A stretch of DNA of 5,939 bases from Kiloniellaceae bacterium (GTDB taxonomy: Bacteria; Pseudomonadota; Alphaproteobacteria; Kiloniellales; Kiloniellaceae): positions 1-5,939 of the forward strand of contig JAJFGM010000372.1 in assembly GCA_021776145.1 (NCBI GenBank). The letters are read 5' to 3'. Below the pieces are notes generated by a model that saw only the letters and a list, made by a program, of their open reading frames with translations, was not told the origin of the DNA and searched no databases. Made by a program: the position numbers and the translations under genes. Positions 1-5,939 of this stretch are shown in pieces. Position 1 is the first letter of the stretch. The number at the start of each line of letters is the position of its first letter.

Positions 1-128
1 CCACGGCGATCGGTGACCAGCACGACCTCGATGCCACGTTCCAGAAGCTCGCGGGCCAGGGCCTGGGCCGGGAAGGTATGGCCGCCGGTGCCGCCAGCGG
101 CAAGAATGACCTTGCGTGGCGCGCTCAC
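1..128 (-). CDS. murG: MurG, N-terminal fragment (lipid II-forming GlcNAc transferase), cut by window edge
   Basis: MurG is the peripheral inner-membrane glycosyltransferase that transfers GlcNAc from UDP-GlcNAc to lipid I, giving lipid II. Only the first 42 codons are present. They read MSAPRKVILAAGGTGGHTFP, then AQALARELLERG and a beta strand (IEVVLVTD). The glycine-rich GGTGGH loop at residues 12-17 after a short hydrophobic strand is the N-terminal signature of MurG, and the next helix also fits the family. The start is GTG, chosen because its GTGA overlaps the ftsW stop by 4 nt and places the GGTGGH loop at the usual distance from the N-terminus. The Shine-Dalgarno match is weak (GGGGCGAG just upstream, inside ftsW), so translation probably depends on coupling to ftsW. 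The C-terminal UDP-GlcNAc-binding domain lies outside the window. Position directly after ftsW is the normal dcw order. Confidence 0.95.
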   Translation of the reverse strand, partial: MSAPRKVILAAGGTGGHTFPAQALARELLERGIEVVLVTDRR

Positions 129-1249
129 GACTCGCCCCACAGTCCGACGCGTCGCCGGGTCAAAGCCAAAAGCATGCCCATGCCGGCGCCCAACGCCATT
201 AGGGACGAGCCGCCATAACTGATAAAGGGCAGCGTCATACCCTTGGTCGGCATCAAGTGCAGGCTTGAGGCCATGTTGATCAGGGCCTGCAGTCCAAATT
301 GCACCAACAGTCCACTGACGGCGAGCAGGATGAAGAGGTCGTTTTCTTGCAGCAACCGGGCCAGACCGCGCAGCACGATGAAAGCAAAGAGCCCGACGAT
401 CATCAGGCAGGCGATCAAGCCAAGTTCTTCGCCCGCCACGGCGAAAATGAAATCGGAATGCGCGTCAGGCAGATGAATCTTGACGGTACCCTCGCCGGGG
501 CCACGGCCCAACAACCCGCCATTGGTGAAAGCTTCGATCGAACGCTCAATTTGATAGCTGTCTCGCGACGCGGGATCGAGGAAGCCGTTGATGCGCTGGG
601 CGACGTGCGGGAACAAGAAGTAGGCCGCGGTCATCGCCACGAGAGCCGCGACGGCCATCAAGCCGACCCACAGCAAGGACAGCCCAGCGAGGAAGAATTG
701 TGCCGCCCAGACCGCCGAGAGAAGGAAAGCCTGGCCAATATCGGGCTGCATCAACAGCAAGGTGACGACGATCAACCACAGCGCCGCGGCGATGCTGGTG
801 CCGGGAATGCCGGCACCGCTTCTTTCGGCGGCGAACATCCAGGCGGCGGTGACGGCAAAACAGGGCTTGACGAACTCCGAGGGCTGCAGTGACAGACCTA
901 GGAGACTCAACCAGCGCGTCGCACCCTTGGTTTCGCCACCAACCAGAAGGGTCAGCAGCAAAAGCACGATGCCGACCAGAAGGCCGATCACCGCAAGACG
1001 GCGGATGCTGCGAGGCGTCAGTAGAGACAGACCGATGACCGCCATGGCGGCAAACGGCATGTAGAGCAATTGTCGGCCCGCGAGTTGAAACTCGCCCAAG
1101 CCGATGCGTCCGGCCGCCGCCGGCGAGGCCGCCAACATGAGGACCGCGCCAAATCCCATGAGCGCGATAATGGCGACCAGCGTCCAGCGGTCGACGGTCC
1201 ACCACCATTGGCCGACAATGCTGGTATCGGTGCGCGCCAAGCTGATCAT
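125..1249 (-). CDS. ftsW: FtsW, SEDS-family septal peptidoglycan polymerase
   Basis: FtsW is the SEDS glycosyltransferase that polymerises lipid II into glycan strands at the division septum, together with the transpeptidase FtsI (PBP3). The 374-residue protein has about ten hydrophobic segments (roughly 22-44, 58-78, 83-104, 125-141, 150-168, 170-190, 191-214, 269-297, 303-327 and 341-364). SEDS landmarks are LQPSEFVK (121-128), QPDIG (168-172), the extracytoplasmic PDAHSDFIF (261-269), GEELG (273-277) and MPTKGMTLPFISYGGSS (333-349). D266 in the PDAHSDF motif is at the conserved acidic position proposed to be catalytic in the family. The TKGMTLPFISYGGSS form and the location between murD and murG favour FtsW over RodA. 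The ATG at 1249 was chosen over an in-frame TTG at 1279: it overlaps the murD stop as ATGA and has a strong Shine-Dalgarno site 6 nt upstream. The N-terminus (RTDTSIVGQWWWTVDRWTL) resembles alphaproteobacterial FtsW. The protein is complete, with no frameshift seen. Confidence 0.97.
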   Translation of the reverse strand: MISLARTDTSIVGQWWWTVDRWTLVAIIALMGFGAVLMLAASPAAAGRIGLGEFQLAGRQLLYMPFAAMAVIGLSLLTPRSIRRLAVIGLLVGIVLLLLTLLVGGETKGATRWLSLLGLSLQPSEFVKPCFAVTAAWMFAAERSGAGIPGTSIAAALWLIVVTLLLMQPDIGQAFLLSAVWAAQFFLAGLSLLWVGLMAVAALVAMTAAYFLFPHVAQRINGFLDPASRDSYQIERSIEAFTNGGLLGRGPGEGTVKIHLPDAHSDFIFAVAGEELGLIACLMIVGLFAFIVLRGLARLLQENDLFILLAVSGLLVQFGLQALINMASSLHLMPTKGMTLPFISYGGSSLMALGAGMGMLLALTRRRVGLWGES

Positions 1250-2691
1250 GCCGGATCCTCCCCGGCGTCGAGTGTCCAATCACTCGGGTCAAGCTCGACA
1301 CGTTCGCCCGGCAGCGCCTCGACAAGGGCGCGGAAGTCTTCGCCGCGAGCCTCGAAGTCGACGTAGTGATCGAAGGAAGCGCAGGCCGGCGACAGTAGAA
1401 CAACGGCGCCGCGGCGGCCGTCGGCACGCGCCTGCGCCGTCGCCGCGGCGACCGCCTTGTCGAGTGTGCCACAGCGCTGGCAAACCACCTTGCCATCCAG
1501 CGCCGCCGCCAACGCGGCTTCGGCCTCGCCGATCAGATAGGCCTGCTCGACGCGCGCCAGATTGTCCAATAGCGGTACAAAATCAGCGCCCTGTTTACCG
1601 CGGCCACCGGCAATCCAGTAAATCGCCGGATAACAAGTCAGGGCCTTGGCCGCGGCATCGTCATTGGTCGCCTTGGAGTCGTTGACAAAAGCGACGCCAT
1701 CGATGACCGCAATCAGTTCCTGGCGATGCGCCAGGCCGGCGAAAGAGCGAATACAGGCGGCGGTCACGGCGGGATCGACACCGATCGAGCGGCAGGCGGC
1801 ATAGGCGGCGGCGGCGTTCTGCCAGTTGTGGGCACCCGGCAGGGTCGCGATATTTCGCAGGTCCAGGGCCTGAACCTTGCCGCCCTGGGTGTCGTCGTAG
1901 AGCACCCCGTCAACGACATAGACACCACCGGCAACTTCACGCTGGCCGGAAATCGCCACCACATTCTGCTCGTCGTCGGCTATCAGCTGGCGATGAATTT
2001 CCCGGCAATGATCGTCGTCGACGCCGATGACGGCGCTGCGCGGTTTCGTCTGACGATGGAATATCTGACGTTTGGCGGCGATGTAACCTTCCCAACCGCC
2101 GTGACGCTCCAGATGATCGGCGCTGAGGTTCAGCAACACAGCGACATCGAAGGTGATGGAGACCGTAATCTCGAGCTGGTAGGACGACATCTCGATCACG
2201 TAGATGCCCGAGGAGTCGAGACTTTCGAGCGCCAGCGCCGGCATGCCGAGGTTGCCGCCTACGGCGACCGAACGACCGGAAAACTCCAGGATATGACCGA
2301 TCAGAGCGGTTGCCGTCGATTTGCCGTTGGTGCCGGTGATGCCGATGTAGCTGGTATCTCGCTGCGAACGGGCGAGAAGCTCGATATCGCCGATGATCTC
2401 GCAGCCGTGCTGCCGCGCCAGGGCCGCCACCGGGTGCGGTGCCGGATGCGTGTGCGGGATGCCGGGCGAGATGACCAGCGACGTCAGCTGCTGCCAATCA
2501 CAGGTCGTCAGGTCGATAGGGCGAACGCCTTCGGCTTCGGCCTCGCGGCGGCGATCCGGATTGTCGTCCCAGGCCCAAACCTCGGCGCCGCTGGCCTGCA
2601 GGGCCCGCGCCGCGGTCAGGCCGGAACGGCCGAGGCCGAGAACGGCGACCGGCAGGCCGGAAAAGAAACCGAGATCAATCAGTTCAGGCAC
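1246..2691 (-). CDS. murD: MurD, UDP-MurNAc-L-alanine:D-glutamate ligase
   Basis: MurD is the cytoplasmic ATP-dependent ligase that adds D-Glu to UDP-MurNAc-L-Ala, the second amino acid of the peptide stem. The 481-residue protein has the three Mur-ligase domains. The Rossmann-like N-terminal domain holds VAVLGLGRSG (15-24) and SPGIP (75-79). The ATPase domain has the P-loop GITGTNGKST (117-126), GNLGMPAL (146-153), SSYQLE (169-174), LNLSADHLERHG (187-198), K207 in AAK (position of the carbamylated lysine), AHNWQN (287-292), LAHRQE (320-325) and NDSKATN (337-343). The C-terminal domain has GGRGKQGADF (362-371) and SPACASFDHYVDFEARGEDF (434-453). GTNGKST with SSYQLE and SPACASFD separates it from MurC, MurE and MurF. 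The start is GTG, 3 nt after the mraY stop, with GAGG 6 nt upstream. A roughly 28-residue acidic tail follows the last conserved block, making it longer than the E. coli enzyme (438 aa). The stop overlaps the ftsW start. Confidence 0.98.
   Translation of the reverse strand: MPELIDLGFFSGLPVAVLGLGRSGLTAARALQASGAEVWAWDDNPDRRREAEAEGVRPIDLTTCDWQQLTSLVISPGIPHTHPAPHPVAALARQHGCEIIGDIELLARSQRDTSYIGITGTNGKSTATALIGHILEFSGRSVAVGGNLGMPALALESLDSSGIYVIEMSSYQLEITVSITFDVAVLLNLSADHLERHGGWEGYIAAKRQIFHRQTKPRSAVIGVDDDHCREIHRQLIADDEQNVVAISGQREVAGGVYVVDGVLYDDTQGGKVQALDLRNIATLPGAHNWQNAAAAYAACRSIGVDPAVTAACIRSFAGLAHRQELIAVIDGVAFVNDSKATNDDAAAKALTCYPAIYWIAGGRGKQGADFVPLLDNLARVEQAYLIGEAEAALAAALDGKVVCQRCGTLDKAVAAATAQARADGRRGAVVLLSPACASFDHYVDFEARGEDFRALVEALPGERVELDPSDWTLDAGEDPA
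1256..1263 (-). promoter_or_regulatory. Ribosome-binding site of ftsW
   Basis: On the minus strand this reads GGGGAGGA, 6 nt before the ATG at 1249. It lies inside the last codons of murD. It decides the ftsW start in favour of this ATG over the in-frame TTG 30 nt upstream. Confidence 0.8.
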
Positions 2692-2694
2692 CTG

Positions 2695-3783
2695 CTACCT
2701 CAACTTCAAGGTCGCCAGACCGGCCAGGGCCAGTATCGAGGCGATGATCCAGAAACGAATGACGATGGTCGGCTCGGCCCATCCCTTTTGCTCGAAGTGA
2801 TGGTGTAGGGGCGCCATGCGGAAGACGCGTTTGCCGGTGAGCTTGAAGGACGCGACCTGGACGATCACCGAAATGGTCTCGAGCACGAAAAGCCCACCGA
2901 TGATGGCGAGTACCAGTTCGTGTTTCGTGACGACGGCGATCGAACCCAATGCGCCGCCGCAACTGAGCGAACCGGTATCGCCCATGAAGACCATTGCCGG
3001 CGGCGCGTTGTACCAGAGGAAACCTAGGCTGGCGCCGACCAGCGCGCCGCAGAAGACCGCCAACTCGCCGGTACCGGGCACGTAGTGAAGCTGCAGGTAT
3101 TCGGCAAAGAAGCTGTTACCCACCAGATAGGCGATGAAGGCGAAGCAACCGGCGGCGATCATCACCGGAACGATGGCCAGGCCGTCCAGCCCATCCGTAA
3201 GGTTGACCGAGTTCGAGGCGCCGACCATGACGAAGATCGAGAAGGGCACATAGAACCAGGCCAGATTGATGAGGAAATCCTTGAGGAAAGGCACGGCGAG
3301 ATGCGTCGCCAGCTCATCCGGCGCGACGGAAGAAATCCATACCGCGGCGGACCCGGCGATGGCGACCTGCAGCACCAGTTTGAGACGTCCGGACAGACCA
3401 TTGGGGCTGCGTTTGGTCAGCTTCAGATAGTCGTCCGCGAAACCGACGGCGCCGAAGCCGGTGGTCACGATCAGCACGGCCCAAACGTAGCGGTTGCTCA
3501 AATCCGCCCACAGCAGCGTCGAGATGGTGATGGCCAGAAGGATCAGGAAGCCGCCCATGGTCGGCGTGCCCTTCTTGGTCAAGCGGTGCGACTGCGGTCC
3601 GTCGTCGCGAATCGGTTGGCCTTCCCCCTGCTTGGAACGTAGCCAGGAGATGACCTGCGGCCCGAAGATGAAACAAATGCTCAACGAGGTCAGCACGGCG
3701 CCGCCGCTGCGGAACGTGAGGTAGCGGAAAAGGTTGAACACCAGATACTGATCACTAAGGGGTCCGAGGAAATTAAACAGCAT
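2695..3783 (-). CDS. mraY: MraY, phospho-MurNAc-pentapeptide translocase (lipid I synthase)
   Basis: MraY is the integral inner-membrane enzyme that transfers phospho-MurNAc-pentapeptide from UDP to undecaprenyl phosphate, forming lipid I. It is the first membrane step of peptidoglycan synthesis. The protein has 362 residues, close to the E. coli length of 360, with about ten hydrophobic segments. Family motifs appear in order: HRLTKKGTPTMGG (66-78), FADDYLK (115-121) with the paired D117 and D118, NSVNLTDGLDGLA (191-203), NAPPAMVFMGDTGSL (259-273) with the conserved D269, and PLHHHFE (325-331), the cytoplasmic histidine loop. All known active-site acidic residues and histidines are present, so the enzyme should be functional. 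The start at ATG 3783 gives the usual N-terminus (PLSDQY, then FNLFRYLTFRSGGA) and has GAGG 7 nt upstream, formed partly from the murF stop codon. It follows murF by 9 nt and precedes murD by 3 nt, the standard dcw position. Confidence 0.98.
   Translation of the reverse strand: MLFNFLGPLSDQYLVFNLFRYLTFRSGGAVLTSLSICFIFGPQVISWLRSKQGEGQPIRDDGPQSHRLTKKGTPTMGGFLILLAITISTLLWADLSNRYVWAVLIVTTGFGAVGFADDYLKLTKRSPNGLSGRLKLVLQVAIAGSAAVWISSVAPDELATHLAVPFLKDFLINLAWFYVPFSIFVMVGASNSVNLTDGLDGLAIVPVMIAAGCFAFIAYLVGNSFFAEYLQLHYVPGTGELAVFCGALVGASLGFLWYNAPPAMVFMGDTGSLSCGGALGSIAVVTKHELVLAIIGGLFVLETISVIVQVASFKLTGKRVFRMAPLHHHFEQKGWAEPTIVIRFWIIASILALAGLATLKLR
2698..2701 (-). promoter_or_regulatory. Ribosome-binding site of murD abutting the mraY stop
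   Basis: On the minus strand GAGG directly precedes the mraY TAG stop and lies 6 nt before the murD GTG. It supports GTG at 2691 as the start. A ribosome terminating mraY would sit on this site, so re-initiation is plausible. Confidence 0.6.
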
Positions 3784-3790
3784 GCCGCGG

Positions 3791-3795
3791 CCTCA
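3791..3795 (-). promoter_or_regulatory. Ribosome-binding site of mraY fused to the murF stop codon
   Basis: On the minus strand the murF TGA stop runs into GG to give TGAGG. The GAGG core lies 7 nt before the mraY ATG. Sharing bases between stop codon and Shine-Dalgarno site suggests termination-coupled initiation of mraY. Confidence 0.6.
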
Positions 3796-5211
3796 TTCCC
3801 CGTTCGCCGCGCGCGGCGCGCAGTGCAGGGCCAAAAGGGCATCGATCACCACCCGCATGCGGCTGCCCAGGGAGCCTTTGACGAGTACCGTGTCACCAGG
3901 CCGCACCTCGCTTGCGACAATCTTGGCCAAGGCGGCGGAATCGGCCGCGTGCCGGCCGCGTAGGGGTTTCGCCAAGACGGCGTTGAGATGCTGCATGTTG
4001 GGGCCGCAGGTGAGGGCCAGATCGGCGCAGGCGGGCAGCAGGTCGGCCAGCCGCACGTGCAGTTCCCGGGCACGCTCGCCAAGTTCCAGCATGTCGCCAA
4101 GCACGACTATGCGGCGACCCTCGACTTCGGCGCCGCGCAACACCTCGAGGGCCGCGCGCATCGACGCGGGACTGGCGTTGTAGCTGTCGTCGATAAGCGT
4201 GAAGTCGCCGCCATCGAGTTCGATACAATGCGTCGCACCGCGCCCCTTTATTGGCTCGAGACGCGCGAGTTCGCCGGCGGCCGCCTCAAGATCGGCACCG
4301 ATCGCCGCCGTCGCCGCCAGAACAGCCAAGGAGTTGGTGACCCAATGGGTCCCGGGCAGGCTGACGCGATAGTCGAACTGCTTGCCGTCGAAGGCGGCGG
4401 TGACCTCACTGTCGCGAGGCCCGATCTTCGCGTCGACGAGACGCAGATCGGCATCAGGATGGCGGCCAAAGGCGATGAGCCGCTTGACACCGGCCTGTTC
4501 CGCCTTGTCGCGAAGGTGATGGAACAATGGGTGGTCGCGGTCGAGCACTGCACAGCCGTCGCTGCCGGTGGCTTCGAAGATCTCGGCCTTGGCGTCGGCG
4601 ATCGCCGAGATCGAGTCGAAATTGCCGATGTGCGTCGCCTCGACGTTGGTGATGACCGCAACGTCCGGCCGCACGATGCGCGCCAGTTCGCGAATCTCTC
4701 CGGGGTTGTTCATACCCAGCTCAAACACGCCGTAACGCACGTCCACCGGCATGCGCGCCAGGCTAAGCGGGACGCCCCAGTGGTTATTGAGACTGCCCAG
4801 GTTGGCCGAAGTCGGAGCCTGGGCCGACAGACAGCTGCGCAGTGCTTCTTTGGTGCCGGTCTTGCCGACGCTGCCGGTGACCGCGATGAAGCTGGCGCCG
4901 CTGCGGCTGCGCGCCGCCGCGCCGAGCCGCCAAAGCGCCCCCAGCGTGTCGTCGACGAGCAGCAGCGGCGCGTTTTCCGGCAAATGCTCGTCGCGGCGCT
5001 GTACGACGGCGGCGGCGGCACCCCTTTCCAGAGCGTCGCCGACATAGGCGTGACCGTCGAAGTTCGGTCCCTGCAAGGCGATGAAAAGATCGCCGCGTTG
5101 CAGGCTGCGGCTGTCAATCGAAACGCCGGTGACATCGTGCCAGGCGCCGCTGGCGCGGCCACCGCTGGCCTGGATCGCCTCGTCAATTGTCCACAGAGTC
5201 CTACCGCTCAT
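3793..5211 (-). CDS. murF: MurF, UDP-MurNAc-tripeptide:D-Ala-D-Ala ligase
   Basis: MurF is the cytoplasmic ATP-dependent ligase that adds the dipeptide D-Ala-D-Ala to UDP-MurNAc-tripeptide, completing the pentapeptide precursor. The 472-residue protein has the three-domain MurF layout. The N-terminal UDP-binding domain has VSIDSRSLQRGDLFIAL (30-46). The central ATPase domain has the P-loop VTGSVGKTGTKE (111-122), NNHWGVPL (142-149), FELGMNNPGEI (163-173), TNVEATHIGNF (188-198) and AKAEIF (207-212), where K208 matches the carbamylated lysine. The C-terminal domain has DDSYNASPASMRAAL (341-355), GDMLELG (372-378) and VKGSLGSRMR (444-453). TGSVGKT instead of TGTNGKT, together with DDSYNASP, is diagnostic for MurF within the Mur ligases. 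The length is slightly above E. coli MurF (452). The ATG at 5211 overlaps the murE stop as ATGA and has AGGAGG 7 nt upstream, so the start is well supported. No key residue is missing. Confidence 0.98.
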   Translation of the reverse strand: MSGRTLWTIDEAIQASGGRASGAWHDVTGVSIDSRSLQRGDLFIALQGPNFDGHAYVGDALERGAAAAVVQRRDEHLPENAPLLLVDDTLGALWRLGAAARSRSGASFIAVTGSVGKTGTKEALRSCLSAQAPTSANLGSLNNHWGVPLSLARMPVDVRYGVFELGMNNPGEIRELARIVRPDVAVITNVEATHIGNFDSISAIADAKAEIFEATGSDGCAVLDRDHPLFHHLRDKAEQAGVKRLIAFGRHPDADLRLVDAKIGPRDSEVTAAFDGKQFDYRVSLPGTHWVTNSLAVLAATAAIGADLEAAAGELARLEPIKGRGATHCIELDGGDFTLIDDSYNASPASMRAALEVLRGAEVEGRRIVVLGDMLELGERARELHVRLADLLPACADLALTCGPNMQHLNAVLAKPLRGRHAADSAALAKIVASEVRPGDTVLVKGSLGSRMRVVIDALLALHCAPRAANGE

Positions 5212-5939
5212 GGCCGCCCCTCCTCGTCACTCAAGCGACCCGCTGTGGCCCGGGCGACATCGCGGTCGTCGAACGGCAAGACTTGTCCCCCGACAATTTG
5301 GCCTGCCTCGTGGCCCTTGCCGGCGATGACCAGAACGTCGCCCGGGCACAAAGCAGTCATCGCCTGAACGATGGCCGCCCTGCGGTCTCCGATTTCTTTT
5401 GCGTGCGGCGCAGCAGCGAGAACTTCACCACGGATTGCGGCCGGATCCTCGCCGCGCGGATTGTCGTCGGTGATGATCGCCTCGTCGGCAAGGCGCGCCG
5501 CGATTTCACCCATCAGCGGCCGCTTGCCGCGGTCGCGGTCGCCACCACAGCCGACGACCACCCAAAGTCGACCAGTCGTGTGCGGGCGCAGGGCCGACAG
5601 AACCGTTTGCAGAGCATCCGGTGTATGCGCGTAGTCGACATAGACCGAACCCCCACATGGCGTGCGGGCGACCTGTTCGACGCGCCCCGGTACGCCTTGC
5701 AGATCCGGCAAACAGGCCATCACGGCGCGCGGTTCGCTGCCCGAAGCGACTGCCAATCCTGCGGCGGCGAGAACATTGCTGGCCTGGAAATCGCCGGCCA
5801 GGGCCAAATGCAGCTCGTAGCGCTCGCCGAAGGCCTCGATCTCCAGACGCTGGCCATCGCCGACCGGCTGGCGCGACAGCAGGCGCAGATCGGCTTGCAG
5901 GTCCGGCGCGGTGGCGTAGGTCAGAATGCGCAGCCCGCG
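5208..5939 (-). CDS. murE: MurE, C-terminal half (UDP-MurNAc-L-Ala-D-Glu:meso-DAP ligase), cut by window edge
   Basis: MurE is the cytoplasmic ligase that adds the third stem residue to UDP-MurNAc-L-Ala-D-Glu. The frame is open to the right edge, leaving 243 codons of a protein usually near 490 residues. The N-terminal domain and P-loop are outside. The fragment starts in the central domain (RGLRILTYAT, then LALAGDFQASNVLAA). It continues with GVPGRVEQV, VDYAHTPDAL (fragment residues 101-110), GCGGDRDRGKRPLMG (130-144), TDDNPRGEDP (157-166) and GKGHE (207-211). DNPR is the motif that recognises meso-diaminopimelate; lysine-adding MurE enzymes carry a different tetrapeptide there. The cell wall is therefore predicted to be of the DAP type. 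A TTG at 5807 could be mistaken for a start, but conserved MurE sequence continues upstream of it. The gene ends in an ATGA overlap with murF, and ftsI would be expected upstream. Confidence 0.97.
   Translation of the reverse strand, partial: RGLRILTYATAPDLQADLRLLSRQPVGDGQRLEIEAFGERYELHLALAGDFQASNVLAAAGLAVASGSEPRAVMACLPDLQGVPGRVEQVARTPCGGSVYVDYAHTPDALQTVLSALRPHTTGRLWVVVGCGGDRDRGKRPLMGEIAARLADEAIITDDNPRGEDPAAIRGEVLAAAPHAKEIGDRRAAIVQAMTALCPGDVLVIAGKGHEAGQIVGGQVLPFDDRDVARATAGRLSDEEGRP
5219..5224 (-). promoter_or_regulatory. Ribosome-binding site of murF
   Basis: On the minus strand this is a consensus AGGAGG, 7 nt before the murF ATG, inside the last codons of murE (encoding the terminal DEEGRP). 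It fixes the murF start. Confidence 0.8.

Noticed and set aside
1250..1279. N-terminal extension of FtsW (MDTRRRGGSG) from an in-frame TTG
   Set aside because: The downstream ATG has a strong Shine-Dalgarno site at 6 nt and the usual ATGA overlap with murD. The extension would be the ribosome-binding region itself read as protein.
546..1496. Minus-strand open frame of 316 codons in another frame over ftsW and murD
   Set aside because: It is very rich in arginine and spans the ftsW/murD junction in the wrong frame. The overlapping true frames carry all expected FtsW and MurD motifs.
1726..2808. Plus-strand open frame of 360 codons antisense to murD and the end of mraY
   Set aside because: It is the mirror of conserved murD codons, has no family resemblance, and crosses a gene junction of the real operon. 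It is best read as a shadow frame.
4579..4612. Inverted repeat GATCTCGGC / GCCGAGATC with a 16-nt spacer, plus an internal CGGCGATCGCCG palindrome
   Set aside because: It falls inside the conserved murF block encoding SAIADAKAEIF. The protein motif and GC-rich codon choice explain it without a regulatory role.
3988..5367. Plus-strand open frame of 459 codons antisense to murF and the end of murE
   Set aside because: It lies opposite well-conserved Mur ligase genes, has low-complexity composition rich in G, A, R, D and V, and shows no recognisable motif. GC-rich coding DNA commonly leaves an antisense frame open.
5805..5807. TTG as a start for a short MurE-like protein of 199 residues
   Set aside because: The frame stays open to the window edge and the upstream codons continue MurE central-domain sequence, so the gene is simply truncated by the window.
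1..5939. Mobile elements, CRISPR arrays, tRNA or rRNA genes, or an inserted accessory system
   Set aside because: The whole window is occupied by six contiguous dcw genes with gaps of at most 9 nt. I saw no direct repeat arrays, transposase sequence or RNA gene signature.

Overview
The window is an uninterrupted piece of a bacterial division and cell-wall (dcw) cluster. All genes lie on the minus strand, so the operon reads from high to low coordinates: murE (3' half only, cut by the right edge), murF, mraY, murD, ftsW, murG (first 42 codons only, cut by the left edge). This is the classical dcw order. Nothing is inserted, and no internal gene is broken.

The DNA is GC-rich. The FtsW N-terminus (RTD-x4-GQWWWTVDRWTL), the MurF P-loop (TGSVGKTGTKEAL), the MraY N-terminus (PLSDQY-x-VFNLFRYLTFRSGGA) and the DNPR motif of MurE together suggest a Gram-negative alphaproteobacterium, perhaps of the Rhodospirillales type, with meso-diaminopimelate peptidoglycan. 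The taxon is inferred from remembered family style and was not searched.

Layout on the minus strand: murE 5939-5208; murF 5211-3793 (4-nt ATGA overlap with murE); mraY 3783-2695 (9 nt after murF); murD 2691-1246 (3 nt after mraY, GTG start); ftsW 1249-125 (4-nt ATGA overlap with murD); murG 128-1 (4-nt GTGA overlap with ftsW, GTG start). No gap exceeds 9 nt, so there is no room for an internal intergenic promoter, terminator or RNA gene. Most ribosome-binding sites lie inside or against the end of the preceding gene, which points to one polycistronic, translationally coupled transcript.

The genes form one pathway. MurD adds D-Glu to UDP-MurNAc-L-Ala, MurE adds meso-DAP, and MurF adds D-Ala-D-Ala to complete UDP-MurNAc-pentapeptide. 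MraY moves the phospho-MurNAc-pentapeptide to undecaprenyl phosphate (lipid I), MurG adds GlcNAc (lipid II), and FtsW polymerises lipid II at the septum. MurC should follow murG, and ftsI/ftsL should precede murE, outside the window.

I found no undescribed system. The long plus-strand open frames are antisense shadows of the GC-rich minus-strand genes. The findings listed are modest points about gene junctions, start choice and small sequence features.
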